Source: Spinacia oleracea (lineage: Eukaryota; Streptophyta; Magnoliopsida; Caryophyllales; Amaranthaceae). Taken from it: DNA of 64,000 bases. Location of the stretch: NCBI RefSeq assembly GCF_020520425.1, contig NC_079490.1, forward strand, positions 806,001 through 870,000, given 5' to 3'. Shown in pieces: positions 33,761-46,487 of the stretch. Positions within the stretch are counted from its first letter, which is position 1; each line of letters begins with the position of its first letter. The position numbers and the translations under genes are program-made. Below the pieces are notes generated by a model, which was not told the DNA's origin, did not search any database, and saw nothing but the letters and a program-made list of their open reading frames with translations.

Positions 33761-34723
33761 TGTAAAGCCCTGGACTGACTTTACCACACACACACAACAC
33801 ACGAACAGGAATAGAGAAAGGAGATGTTGATTACTAGGACTCAACGGTCAAAGGGTTACAAAATGCAGTAGCTTTAGGCTACAACTCTCCCGTAAGTAAC
33901 TTGAGGTTACTACTCTCCAATTCACCAATAAATTCTCAATGTCTTTCTCTTCCCCTCCTCTCTTATTTATACAAACTAACAAGTACAAAACATTAATGCT
34001 TCCTCTGCTTTCTTTGTCAGTTTGTGCCAACTGCTGCCCCTGCTGTAGCTGTGTTGTTGTTGTGGTTGTGGTTGTGGTGCCTATCCCCTCTTCTGTTGCG
34101 CCTGTAATAGACCAGCATAGGTGGGTCAGTGTTGGTATGGTCCATTACAACACCCCGCCCCCAAACCAACACCTTGTCCTCAAGGTGGAAGTCCGGAAAA
34201 CGGTCATTGATCAAGCCTGCCACTTCCCACGTAGCATCAAATGAGGGCAAGCCTTTCCATTTGATCAAGACCATGGTTTCTTTCCCCACACTTGCACGTG
34301 GCTCTACCAGCAGGTCCAACTCAGAAGTAAGTTGATCAGGCAAGGATGATGCAGTCACCACTTCTCCAACTGCTCGTTTCAGCTGTGAAACATGGAATAC
34401 CGGGTGAATTTTACTGGTGGGAGGTAACCTGAGTTTGTAGGCGACCACACCAATCTTCTGTATAATCTCGAATGGGCCATAAAAGCGGGCTGACAATTTC
34501 TCGTTGGGCCTCGATCTTGGCTAACGAACGTTGCCGATATGGTTGTAATTTCAGAAAGACTTTGTCCCCCACTTCAAAACTCTCATCCCTTCTTCTTTTG
34601 TCAGCATTATCTTTCATGATTTGTTGGGCACGCAGCAGGTTGAGTTTGAGTTCATCTAAAACTCCATCTCTTTCACGTATTAACTCATCCAAGGAATCAA
34701 CTGGTGTCTGCCTTATAGAAGAT
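33761..34723 (-). mobile_element. Ty3-Gypsy chromovirus fragment: 3' LTR, polypurine tract, integrase tail with chromodomain
   Basis: On the minus strand the 3' LTR runs from 34149 to 33761 (389 bp) with termini TGTAA...TTACA. It is preceded by the polypurine tract TTTGGGGGCGGGGTG. Upstream is the end of the integrase (DKRRRDESFEVGDKVFLKLQ, ARFYGPFEIIQKIG, HPVFHVSQLKRAVG) and a chromodomain (VLIKWKGLPSFDATWE, INDRFPDFHLEDKV). A frameshift near 34520 separates SLAK from RPNEKLSARFYGPF. The candidate 5-bp target duplicate next to the LTR is TACAG (33756-33760). The rest of the element should lie to the right of the Copia insertion but is not in the window. Confidence 0.85.
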
Positions 34724-34906
34724 TGATAAGAAGAGATACTTTTATCATTGATTGCAGACTAGTATTTATAGTAAATACAACTCTAGGTTATAGGATTTAG
34801 CTACGTTAGTAATCTGTTACAACTATAAGATAAGCATAGAATAATTCCTAGATAGATAAATACAAGGTAAATATATTTAACAACCTAAGGATTAACTTAG
34901 ACTGAG

Positions 34907-37900
34907 TCAATCCTTATCACGCCCCCTCAAAACGGTCGGCCAACACGAGAGACCGATTTTGTGAACCAAGTTATTAAACGTGGACCTTGGCAATGGCTTT
35001 GTGAGTGCATCAGCAAGCTGGTCGTTGGTGGAGATATAGGCTACCCGTAGTTTACCAGATTGTACATTTTCTCGAACAAAATGGTAGTCTAGACCGAGAT
35101 GCTTCATTTTTGAGTGAAAAACGGGATTTGCACTTGCATATGTGGCTCCTAAATTATCACAATATACTACTGGAGCTTTGTTGGATGTTGAGTAGGGATG
35201 TCAATGGGGCGGGGCGGATGCGGATGTAGGTCCCTCCATCCCCATCCCCACCTAAAATTTTCATCCCCATCCCCGCCCCATCATCCATGGCGGGTACAAA
35301 ATTCATCCCCATCCCCGCCCCAACGGGTGTAAGCTAAAATCCATCCCCGTCCCGCCACCCAACTGGGTATTCATGCCCGTCTTATCCCCGCTTCATACCT
35401 GCGCTAATACCCGCCTAATTTTTCTTATTTAGCAAACATTTGCCATATATACGGAGTAATTAAAGTTAACTATAGAAAAAATACCTTATGACTAAAGTAA
35501 CCTATATAATCGGAAAAAATACTCGTCATAACAAAAAAAATCCAACAAAAAACATAAAAATCTCACCTAAATTTATATTATCACCTAAAGATGCGAATAA
35601 ATCCAAACTCACCCCATCACCCATGGCGGGTATAAAGCGGGGCGAGTGGGGATGGGGCGGGGCGAGTGGGGATGGGGCGGAGCGGGCGGGGATGGGGCGG
35701 GTTCAACACAAAATCCACACCCGCCCCATCACCCATGGCGGGTACAAATTTTATACCCATCCCCGTCCCATCACCCGCCAAATCTACCTCCATCCCCGCC
35801 TACTTGGGGCGGATGCGGGGCGGGTCTCCCGCGAAACCCGCCCCATTGACATCCCTAATGTTGAGCCAAGTTCTTGAAATAAATTTTGCAACCATAGTAC
35901 CTCGGCAGTGGCATTTGCTACAGCTCTATACTCAGCTTCAGTAGAAGAGCGAGCTCGAGTACGTTGCTTCTTCGATGTCCAAGAGATGGGGTTCTTTCCA
36001 AGATAGACAATGTAGGCTGTCGTGGAGATGTAATCATCCTTGTCTCGAGCCCAATCGGCATCGGAAAAGGCATGAATGGTGAGAGGTGAGTCTTTATGCA
36101 AAATCAATCCCATATGAGATGTACCACTAAGATACCGTAGAAGGCGTCGCAAGGATTGCATATGTTCTTCTGTTGGACGCTGCATATATTGAGCAAGTTT
36201 ATTTACCGTAAAGGCAACGTCAGGTCGTGTTAAGCTCAAGTACTGCAGGCTGCCAATTAAGGCTCGAAACTCAGTAGGATCCGCAAGGAGTGTGCCGTTG
36301 ATCGTAAGTGGAGGGTGAGTGGCAAGTGGCGTTGCCACTGGTTTAGCATCCTCCATGTTGGCTTTGCATAGAATGTCAGTGATGTACTGTTTTTGACTCA
36401 AGAAAAGTCCATGTGGGTGGTGCATGACTTCCACTCCCAAAAAGTAGGATAGTTCTCCTAAGTCTTTAAGTGAGAAACGAGATGATAACTTGTGAATAAA
36501 GTCTTCAAGAAGGGTAGGAGTATTGCTTGTAACGATAATATCGTCTACATAAACCAGTAAATAAATAATGGAGCCATTATTATTATGTAGAGTAAATAGA
36601 GATGAGTCTGATATTGTGTTCTTGAACCCCAAATCAATCAAGTGTTGTCGCAGCTCCTTGTACCATGCCCGAGGGGCTTGTTTAAGGCCATAAAGGGCTT
36701 TGTTGAGTTTACAGACATAGTTCGGATAGTTGACATCGCCGTAACCAGGTGGTTGTATTGTGTAGACCTCATCAGTTGGAGTACCCTGCAAAAATGCGTT
36801 GTTGATGTCAAGTTGACGGAGGGACCAACCTTGGCTTACCGCAATTGAGAGCACAAGTCTGACAGTTGCCGGTTTAACCACCGGGCTGAATGTTTCACCG
36901 TAGTCTACACCCGGCCGTTGGTGAAAACCCCGTGCCACATATCTTGCCTTATATTGAATTAAGTTCCCATCCTTGTCCTTTTTTATTCGAAATATCCATT
37001 TGCACCCAACAACATTCTGTGAAGAAGAAGGAGGTACAAGGTTCCATGTATTATTTCGAACCAAGGCCGAAACTTCCTCGTCCATGGCTTTACGCCAAAC
37101 CGGGCTCTTTAGAGCCTGTGTAATTGTTTTAGGCACCTTTTCTGGAACAGCAACCTGAGCATGAAGATTTAGTTTTGAAATAGGTTTGCTTATGCCATTT
37201 TGGAGCCTGGTAGTCATTGAGTGAGATGGTTGTGGAGGGTCAGGTGAGAGAAAGTCATTTTGTGGCAAGTGGGTAGAAGTTTCTGTAGATGATAGGAGTT
37301 GTGGAGAGTGTGCAGCGGAAGAGTTATCATGACTTGGAGGAGGTGAGGAAGTAGGAGTGTGTGGAGGAGGAGGAGGAGAGCATGGTTGAGTATGTGATGT
37401 GAGAATAGGAATGGAAAGTGGACACCATTCGTCAAGTAGAGTTGGCAGAGATATGATGGGTTTTGATAAGTCAGAGAAAGGAAATTTATGTTCAACAAAA
37501 TGAACATGACGAGACGTGAATATCTTGTTTGTCTTAGGATCAAGACAATAATAAGCACTTTGGGTAGAGGAATATCCCACAAACACACATGGAGTTGATT
37601 TCGGGTCTAACTTATGCTTAGTATATGGCTTTAACCAAGGCTAGCAAAGGCAACCAAAACACCTTAATTTTTGATAATTAGGCTGTTTACCAAATAATTT
37701 GAAGAAGGGGGATTCATTTTGTAAGGTGGCAGTAGGTAGCCTGTTAATTAAATAAACAGCAGTGGAACATGCATTAGACCAATATTCAAGGGGCATTGTG
37801 GCGTGGGTTAGGAGGGAGAGAAATGTTTCGACAATGTGCCTATGACGCCTCTCAGAATACCCATTGTGTTGAGGAGTGTGAGGAGGGGTTGTTAATCTGG

Positions 37901-39689
37901 AAATACCATCAATGGACAAATAATCCTTTAAAGCCTCATATTCACCCCCATTATCAGAATATAAGGTAATAAGAGGAAGTTGAAAGAATTTTTCTACCAA
38001 GGCTTTGAACCGAATAAATACATTTTTTGTATCTGATTTTAGTTTTAATGGATATAGCCAAATATATTTAGTGTAGTGATCCACAAAAATCAGATAGTAT
38101 TTGTATCCATCATGAGAGAAAACAGGTGCAGTCCATAAGTCAGTGTAGATATATTGCAAAGGAGCAGTAGAAGTGATTGTAGAATTTGAGAAAGGAAGTT
38201 GATGACTTTTATTGCAAGCACAAGAATTACAATCTAATGTAGAAATACTAGAAACATTAAGACTATTCATAGAGATAATTTGCCTAAAAACTTTTAGAGA
38301 AGGATGCCCTAGTCGGTGATGCCAATCAAGGGAGTTTGTTTTTGTGCTTGCGAAAACTTGAGGATAGGTGGACTGAATTTCATACACTCCCGAACTAACC
38401 GTGCCCGTGAAGAGAGACACCCCCGTGTTGAGATCCTTCACAACAAAAGAATTAGATAAGAATTCAATGGAAGCATTATTGTCTATGCATAGCTGAGAAA
38501 TAGAGATGATATTACGGGACACGGAAGGGACATAAAGAACATGTTTGAGTTTTATAGAAGAAGATAAATGGGATAAAGAAAGTGATCCAATATGAGAGAT
38601 TTTAAGACCCGTACCGTCTCCAATGATCAACTCCTCAGTACCATCATAAGGGGAGTGCAAAGCCAGATTATCAAGGTCGGTTGTAACATGGTGTGAGGCA
38701 CCACTGTCCAGCAGCCATGTTGAGGAGGAAGAAGGTATGACATTAGCAACATTTGCCTGGGGTTGAGATGGTTTAGAGCCTACGGATGAGGCCCGACCAG
38801 TAGTGTAGTGAGAAGCATTATTTGGTGGTGTCACATTAGGAAAACGTTGAGCAAATACGGGACAGTAAGCAACAACATGTCCTTGTTCACGACACCATTG
38901 ACATTTACCCAAGTAAGGGCGAGGCTGCTTGGAAGAGGAAGAATAATTATTATTGCAAGCAGGGGATGGAAGGATACCTGTTGTGTTTGTGCGGCCATAA
39001 TTACGTCCTTGAGTTCGAGTGGTTGCAGCAAAGGCAGTAGCTGGGAAGGTAGGGTCAGGACGACTTTGTTGAATTGTCAGCTCTTTGTTAATGAGCTTTT
39101 CATGCAGTTCCTCAAAAGAAATGGTTGTTTCCCTACCATTAACAGCCTCTATCACAGAGTTGTAGGACTCATCGAGACCAAGTAGGACTTTGTCAATAAG
39201 GTCCTCATGCTCCACATGTTTCCCAAGAGCAGCAAGTTGATCTGCACAAGCTTTCACCGCCTGCATATATTCAGTAATAGAGCGATTACCTTTAACAGTA
39301 CGGTGAAATTGGTCTTTCAGTTGCTTGATATGGCCTCGGCTCGGAAGCGCATAAGTTTTAGCTAGAATGTCCCAGATTTCCTTCGTGGTTCGTGCTTGTG
39401 ACACCAGTGGTATGAGGGTTTGAGAGAGAGTACCAACAAGCGACCCAAGCAGAAGTTTGTCTTGACGAGTCCAGTGCGAGAAGTCAGGGTTGGGTTCCTC
39501 CACATCTTCAGTGACACGAACGGGAGATGGACAGACAAGGGTACCATCAACATACTTGTAGAGGTCGTGGCCTATGAGGATTGCTTCAATCTGCATTTTC
39601 CATGCGAGGTAGTTGATAGGGGTGAGCTTAATGGTATTGTGTATGTTAAGGTAGGTGAATGGCTTGGAGGGATCTGAGCCATTGGGAAT
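34907..39689 (-). pseudogene. Copia gag-pol polyprotein, broken by a stop codon and two insertions
   Basis: Order on the minus strand: gag (KLTPINYLAWKMQIEAILIG; zinc knuckle CQWCREQGHVVAYC), aspartic protease (WLLDSGASHHVT), GAG-pre-integrase (DWHHRLGHPS ... CNSC), integrase (YTDLW, YSDNGGEY, TPPHTPQHNGYSERRHRH), reverse transcriptase (CKWIFRIKKDKDG, QLDINNAFLQG, YVDDIIVTS) and RNase H (FSDADWARDKDD, SSTEAEYRAVANATAEVLWL, KMKHLGLDYHFVRE, ADALTKPLP). Lesions: a TAG at 37641-37643 right after FGCLC; an hAT MITE splitting RNase H between LFQELGST and SNKAPVVYCD; and truncation of gag at 39689. Otherwise the frame is intact over ~4 kb, so the element was young when hit. The stop codon of pol falls inside the 3' LTR (GRDKD-stop). 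Confidence 0.92.
35193..35857. mobile_element. hAT MITE (665 bp) inserted in Copia RNase H, exact 8-bp target duplication
   Basis: The inverted ends TAGGGATGTCAATGGGGCGG and CCGCCCCATTGACATCCCTA match perfectly. The 8-bp duplication ATGTTGAG lies at 35185-35192 and 35858-35865. The subterminal regions are full of CCCCATCCCCGCC/GGGGATGGGGCGG words. The interior is AT-rich without a transposase. Removing it and one duplicate restores the Copia frame, so it inserted after the Copia element. Confidence 0.95.
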
Positions 39690-41102
39690 TGAAGGAAATA
39701 ATGCCCTTGGTCCAAGTATGCATTCTATGTTAAGTCTAATAAATGCGGTTCAGTATTAATTAACAAGTTAATAATTCAGTGAGATCAAGTGAGCTGAATG
39801 CCTAGCTAGAGGCCGCTTCAGTTCAAGTGGAATTAATGATATTAATCCACAGCTTACTCTTGACTGAACCCGTAGGGTCACACAAATAGTACGTAAACGG
39901 ATCAAGTATTTAATGGCATTAAATACTCCATCTATGAATATTCGGAACCGACGGATCTTGGTTTCAGTGGGAGCTAAGATCGTCACAGGCAAGAAATGAA
40001 TACTCCGGAAACGATGATATTGCCGGAAACGGAAATATGGATCGTATCGGAAATATAAATATTATCCAAGTCGTAGATGTTGCCGGAAACGGAAACATGG
40101 TACGTATCGGAAAATATTATCGGAAATGGAAATATTGCCAGAATCGGAAATATTGCCGGAAACGGAAATATTATCAGAATCGGAAATATTACCGGAATCG
40201 GAAAATAATTCCGGAAACGGAAATATTAAATATTTGTTCGAAACGGAAATTAATTCCGGAATCGGAAATATTAAATATTGTTCGTATCGGAAATGAATTC
40301 CGGAATCGGAAAATTTAATCGGAAGCGCATCGTACGAATAAGCATCGGACGAGGCCTGCCGGACGAGGCCCAGCACGAAGCCAGGCCATCGCCCAGCAAG
40401 CCAAGCGCGCCGCACAAACAGCCACGCCAGGCCCAGCGCAAGGCCAGGCCCAACAGGCTGCGCAGCGCGCACAGCGCGCACAGCACGCGCAGCGCGCAGC
40501 GCGCGCGGGCGCTGCGTGGGCTACTGCTCGCGCGCACGCATGGGGCCCATCGTGGCAGCCGTGCGTGTGTGTGCAAGTGTTTGTGTTCGTGCACGTTTCC
40601 TAAAACATGCAGAGTTCGGTTAATGATTAAATTCCTAATTCTATTTGATAAATTAATTAAATTAGAGTTCTTGTAGGATTCTAGGTTTAATTAATTTGTA
40701 TCTGAATAGGATTTCGATTCCCTTTCCATACCCCTATAAATATGAGGCTAGGGCTCACAATTTATAACAAGTTTCAAAGTATTCAAAAGTGAGTTTTTTT
40801 GGGAGAAAATTAAAACACACATCTTGCTCATAAAAGTGCCGAAATTTTCTAGTACCTTAAGGGCGATTCTAGTTGGTCAATCTTAAGGCGGATCCGGACG
40901 TGCTGTGGACTATCTACGGAGGGACGACACTTGGAGTCCTAAAGACTTGTTCTTGTTCGGTTCGGGCGCAGCTAGGGAGGGCACGCAACAAAGAGTATGC
41001 ATCTAAATTATGCTATATGATTATGTGTAAATAATATGTTGTCCTGGGTTAATGGTTGTTTCCGCATGATCTATGTAATGTCATATGTATCATAACCTAA
41101 CA
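39690..41102 (+). repeat. 5' LTR of the 10.5-kb element
   Basis: It begins TGAAGGAAATAATGCCCTTG and ends CATAACCTAACA. From about 39995 to 40330 it contains a degenerate array of CGGAAATATT words (GGAAACGGAAATATT, GAATCGGAAATATT). From 40340 to 40570 it is strongly GC-rich (GCCCAGC, GCGCGC words). A TATA-like CCCCTATAAATATGAGG at about 40731-40747, followed about 25-40 bp later by AGGGCTCACAATTTATAACA, marks a plausible U3/R boundary. Confidence 0.9.
40727..40745 (+). promoter_or_regulatory. Putative TATA box of the LTR promoter
   Basis: ACCCCTATAAATATGAGG is a good plant TATA context within the LTR and recurs identically in the 3' LTR near 49815-49833. The transcription start was not determined. 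Confidence 0.55.
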
Positions 41103-41103
41103 G

Positions 41104-41117
41104 TGGTATCACGAGCC
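41104..41117 (+). promoter_or_regulatory. Primer-binding site of the 10.5-kb element
   Basis: TGGTATCACGAGCC lies one base after the LTR end. It matches the common initiator-methionine tRNA site TGGTATCAGAGCC except for an extra C. A second copy is at 50189-50202 after the other LTR. Confidence 0.75.
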
Positions 41118-41867
41118 CCTTATTATTTTCATAATCTAAATTGCATAAACATGGTTAAATATTACAAATTTGCAAGAATTAAAAGGGGTGATTAATTTTC
41201 GTAATTGTTAATTAATTGCAAATTGCGTTTATTTAATTATACGTACGCAGTTTTTCGGCAGTTTCTTCGTTACTCATCCAAATTGAGTGATTTTTGTGTC
41301 AATTCCGCATGTAAAAGGCATTCTAAAATTTTGACAAAAGTAGTATTTTTCTGCCGAACCCAGAATTCTCAAATTCGAAGCCTAACTATGACTTTTCGAA
41401 GGTTTTAGTTTTTCGAATGCAAAATTTCGTAAATTTAAGATGTTAAATTAAATATTTGCGATTGTTGTTGATAAATCTTGAATTTTTGATTGACCTACTG
41501 CATATGTTTAACAAGTTTGAATGCCTAGTCTTGTTAATTATGCAATCTAATTTGTAATTATGATTAATTTGTTGAAAATTAGAATAATTTAGAATTAATT
41601 TGATTTTCATAATTAATTATAATTTAATTAGAAACCTATGATTAAAAACCACCATAAAAATTGTAAATTTATGATAAATTTTAAATTTTTATGACCTAGA
41701 CTTGAATCCATAACAATCGGAAATCAATTGGATAATAAATTTTCGATTTTTTCGCCCTAAAATTATGAAATTAATATTATTTATTAATTTGTCATTAATT
41801 TTAAATATAAATTTTAAATTTTTATGCGATTTGTTCATAAAACTTGCACGCACGAAGCAATGGACGC

Positions 41868-42520
41868 TTCGTGTTACCCTTAAGGGGTGTTGTATAATGC
41901 GGGCATGCGACGACGAGCAAGGGAGCTCGTCGCCCGTGCGGCACGAATGCAATGAGCAAGGGCGTAGTGCACGAGCACAAGGCAGCAGCCCTGCCTTGTG
42001 TCGTGTGCCACGAGCAATGGACGAATGGGCATGGGCGAAGGGCGAGCCAAGGCAGTCGCGTGTGGGCAGCAAGCGAGCTGCGCCACAACGCGCGCTGCCT
42101 CGCACAAGAGCGCGCAGCCTCGCGCGCAGCGAGCGCAAGCTCGCGTGCCACGAGCGCTGCGCCCAGCATTGCTCGCGCGCACAACGAGCGAGGACTCGCG
42201 CGCACAGCCAGCATTGCTCGCGCGCACAGCGAGCGATGTCGCCCGCCCAGCGAGCGATGTCGCGCGCCCAGCGAGCGATGGCTCGCGCGCCCAGCGAGCG
42301 ATGTCGCGCGCCCAGCGAGCGATGTCGCGCGCCCAGCGAGCGATGTCGCGCGCGCACTGCGAGCGATAGCTCGCGTGCGATGAACGCTGGCGCGCGCAGC
42401 GAGCACCAATGCGTGCGGAGGCTTGCGATGGGGATGCAGCAGCTATGCGACGAGCGCATGGGCTGCGCGCACATGGCCAGCAATGGCTGTGTGCGTGCGG
42501 CCCATGGGCGTGCAACGCGT
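41868..42520. repeat. GC-rich island with ~21-bp tandem repeats inside the element
   Basis: A 650-bp island rich in GCGC words is surrounded by very AT-rich sequence. At about 42228-42365 it has about six copies of a 21-bp unit (GCCCAGCGAGCGATGTCGCG). CG dinucleotides are abundant and stop codons rare, so every frame on both strands is open for 120-265 codons with Arg/Ala/Ser-rich products. Frames open in all directions indicate composition, not coding. Confidence 0.85.
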
Positions 42521-45500
42521 AGGGTGTTTGCGTTACGATTAAAGATCGTTTTGAATGTTTAATTTGAAAATTTCAGTTCACGTAATTTTAATTAATTTTA
42601 AAATTAATAATTTAAATTATTTTCTTGGATTTTAATTTTGAATATTGTAATTATAATAAATTTTATTTATTCTAATTATTTTACTAAAATTAAAATCATG
42701 AATTAATTTAAATACGACTGAAATTAAATTAAACTTTTGGATTCAATTATAAATTGATATGAGCTTTAAATTTTAATTAAATTTGTACGTTTCCGGTTGG
42801 ACTAGAAATACATTTTTATGTTTAAAATTAGTAAAGCATATAAATTTATTGGTTTAAGTGGGAGCGCTTTTTAGTCATAAACTCTTGATTAGGTCTACAA
42901 ATCCTTAAGGTTAAAACAACTTGATTAGAATTAATAAGGACTGAATAATTGGTAGATTATTGGTGCCCTTGATTAATTGCTGCAAATGTTTACGTGATGC
43001 ATAATGTGTTTTACTAACCAGCTATGTGGGCCATTCATGATAATGAATGGGTGAATGGTATATATTGTATATGTACTGTTTTGCAGGTTATGAAGTGACT
43101 AGTATGGCCCAAATAGGATAGAAAATATGGTCTGCGTACCATTAATTTGAATGTAATTGGTCTAAAGTACCAAAGTTATTTTTCAATTCAAATATGGTCT
43201 GCGTACCATCAAATAGTTGTAATTAGTTATAGCTTATCCTATTTGAAGAAAATGGTGCCTCCCACGGAGATTTTCAAGACGGACTTTGAAGTCAAAGCTT
43301 CAAGATGAAGTCGGGCCATACTAGATCACATTTATCTTATGCATGCTTTAAGTTATTTATTGTTTTAAATATGTCTTAAAATGCATGAGATCAAAAGCTT
43401 GATTATGTTGCATGATTAAGGATTTTAGTTCACTTAAAATCTAACCAACATAGTAAGAGCCTTAAGTTCCAAACTTAAAAATTGAGTTATAAGGTGCCAT
43501 GCCAAAATATACACTTGCTTGGATATCCTTTACATCAATCTAGTAATAGTTTTCGCTCAGCGAGGTGTTACTTATTGGTCCTAAAGGGGCAAGGTACACA
43601 AATAATTGTGAGTACACGTTAGTTTTGGTGAAACTCAACGATATAAGTAAGGAGTCCTTTTATGTCGTGGCAAAATCGATAGGTTTACCTAATAAGTTCT
43701 TAGACGTACCTATCAACCAAGAGTAGTTTCTAGACTATTAGCAAAAGGCTTTTGCTTACCTAAAATGTTTTAGAATTGAGTCGACAAACTGTGCTTAATT
43801 CTTCAATGGTTTTAGGGTCTTGGAATCATTTTATTCACACCTGCCGGAACAATAAAATCGAATAAAATGCTAATAACTTGTTTGAATTGCATGGTTGCTT
43901 TAATTTCAAGTTATTATTCATGATAAATGTTTAGACTTTGCATGCTTCAATGTATGTTTTAATTATTGTTTATAATTAAATATCTTGCACTGCAATAAAT
44001 CCTTTTAGAAAGGTAACAGTAAATTTCCTCGATTGGTAGTGAATCCAAGAACGATTCACGGAAAAGAGAGAAAGTGAGCAATTTAAAATGTACGTTTCTT
44101 ATATCCACTTTTATGGTTGTTTTCGAATATCAAAATCGAATGGCAAACCAATTGGTGCTTGTGAATTCAAAATACACTGTAGTTTTGAGATCATAAAGCA
44201 TTGAGTTTAATACGCTCAGCTTTACCAATGGTTAACAACCTAATATCTTTGTCCATTTAATTCTCGAATGAGTCTAGTCCCTAGACATTCGAATAGATCG
44301 ATGCTTAGAGAACTTTAGAAGCTTCTGGTAAGATCATCTAGTTGAAACAAAATATTCAACATAAATTAAAATGGTAAAGAACCTTGTTGGTGACATTGGA
44401 CATGTCTAACAAAGTATAAAAGTCAACACTAAAGAATTCAATTCTTAAGACTATAAGAAAGGGTACAAGAAATAGGAAAACAAAGGAACACATGAAAGGA
44501 ATTTACGATTCCGTTTCTACCTATAAGTTTATGTTTAAAGAGAAGTAACCTAGCAATCAAACTTCCTTGGTATCATATACCGCTTGAGGTTCTTACTTCG
44601 ATAATAACTCAAACAATGGAAGCTAGGATACACTAATGACCTACAAGTGGGAAATGAAGCATGGCAATGCTACATTAGTTGTAGGGTCATCTAGTTTGTT
44701 TTAAGTCCTTTCAAAGGCTGGAACTTAATGGCTATTTTGTTCCATAATCAGCATACCTAAATTTCTGCTTCAAACACAGAAAGACTCACATTCAGAAGAA
44801 CAAAAACAATGCTTGATTAATTGTTCATTTGAATGAAATGGTCATTTACAGAATGAGTCAATATGCTTGATTAAAACAAACAACTCTTTAAAGAACTTTA
44901 CTAGGTTCAAATCAACCCCTTGATTTGAGTTCCACTAATCTTTGGCATTGTTGCTTAGACCATATCAACAAGTTAACATTCAAAAGCTCTATTTTAATGG
45001 ACTTTTGAAAGTTGGTTGATTTCTAGATCAACTTAAGACAAGCAAGTCTTACTTGTTGAAAGTAACAAAAGATATGAACTATTGTTAGAACGCCTAGACG
45101 ATAGAGTTCAAAGCTAAAGAAAGATTTTATGACTTTATTATTTCACATGGATTTGAGTGAATATAGGTTTATTTACTCAAATGTGATATAAGTTGAATCT
45201 GTTTGGCTAGTTCAAAGATTCAGAAGTATAAAATCCACTTGGCAAGAAATCATAAAGATCTGGGTTAGATCATGTTGATGATTACTTGAGACCAAATATG
45301 ATCATCAATGATTGTGTGTTGTAATTTCACAATCTAGCTCCATAAGATATGGCATATCTAAGTTGGAATGATCGAAGTCGATTAGTACTTGATTCAATCA
45401 ATGATGGATCATAAAGACTTTTCCTATAATTTCTAAAACAAAATGCTCAACTACCACCAAACTAAACCAAATTCGTCAAAGCTATTGAAAAGTAATTTCA

Positions 45501-46238
45501 GAATATCTTTTCATAATATATCTAAAGAGTTCTTAAACTCAGTGGGAGCTTAGTGTTTGTTATTCAACAAACTAAGGTCCAAGTATAGATATATGTTTCA
45601 TTGTGATTTATTCAAATGAGACACAAGGGTATTGTTTCTACCACGAATTTTTGAGAACATAATGTTTGTTTGCTCGAAATAATGTCCTTTTGGAGATTCG
45701 TTTCCAAAATGACAAGTGGGAGAAAATAGACCTCGAAAGTTTTCGAGGCGAACAACAAACATAAACGGACATTCCGGAGGCTTTTCGAAGTGCTTCAGAA
45801 AATCCGAACTTATTCTTTAAGGACGTTAGAAGTGGCTTTAAAGAATAGATATCTCTTAGAAGACTTTACAAGTGCTTCAAGGAGAACAGAATATTCAAAG
45901 GACTTTCAAGTGGCTATTGATATTCTATTGTTTGATGTTCTATACCCAAGTAGGCATAGAATTCAAGTCACTGAAACTATGAGATTCTTCTATTAGATAG
46001 TAAAGAAACATAGAGATCAGGTCAATGAAACTATGAGATTCTTCTATTAAATAGTGAAGAAACCTACAACTTGCAGTCAAACTATTATCATGTAGATTAA
46101 TGAGTTTGTGACTTGTAAGAAAGCTATGACGAAACCCAGATTCCCTAAAATGGTTAGAGGCCATATATAGACTCAAATGTTTTTAAATGGTTAGAGGCCA
46201 TAAAACATACTCAATGTTTTGATGACAAAATTGAAATT

Positions 46239-46487
46239 TTGTTGATTTGCAAGAATAGTTTCACACCTATTGGTTGCAAGTTTGTTTTAAGGATAAAAAC
46301 CATCAAACATGGAATTGTGTTCACACACAAAGCTAGATTAGTTGCTAAAGGTTACAAGCAAATTCATGGCATGGATTGTGTTGAAACCTCATGCAAAATC
46401 GTAATGCTTAAGTCTATAATTCAAGCAATGATTGCATATTGGTACATATGGCAATTGGATGACAAAACGTATTCCTCAATCAAATGA
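46239..46487 (+). pseudogene. Copia reverse-transcriptase relic
   Basis: The frame contains IGCKFVLRIKTIKHGIVFTH, then KARLVAKGYKQIHGMDCVET, IIQAMIAYWYIWQLDDKTY. These match the N-terminal part of a Copia reverse transcriptase (consensus GCKWVYKIK.., KARLVAKGF.Q..GIDY.ET, ..Q.DVKTAFL). The catalytic YVDD block is not found and the frame ends after 82 codons. Confidence 0.75.

Larger units (their letters stand above)
34724..39689 (-). mobile_element. Ty1-Copia retrotransposon (Ale/Retrofit-like), 5' end lost
   Basis: The 3' LTR is 34724-34919 (196 bp) with 7-bp inverted termini TGATAAG...CTTATCA, preceded on the minus strand by the polypurine tract TTTTGAGGGGGCG. The 5-bp AAGAT (34719-34723) is the candidate target duplication in the Gypsy element. 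The coding region runs up to 39689, where another LTR element has inserted within gag. No 5' LTR, primer-binding site or gag start is found on the far side, so that half was deleted. The element is nested in a Gypsy element and hosts an hAT MITE at 35193-35857. Confidence 0.9.

Noticed and set aside
35488..35944. Pro/Gly-rich open frames
   Set aside because: They lie in the hAT MITE and result from its CCCCATCCCC/GGGGATGGGG word runs.
40037..40676. Open frames in the LTR, also present at 49131-49761
   Set aside because: They translate the CGGAAATATT array and the GC-rich block of the LTR and occur identically in both LTRs.
41688..42562. Long overlapping open frames of 120-265 codons on both strands
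   Set aside because: All six frames are open because the segment is a GC-rich tandem repeat almost without stop codons. The products are Arg/Ala/Ser-rich with no domain, and the segment lies inside a retrotransposon.
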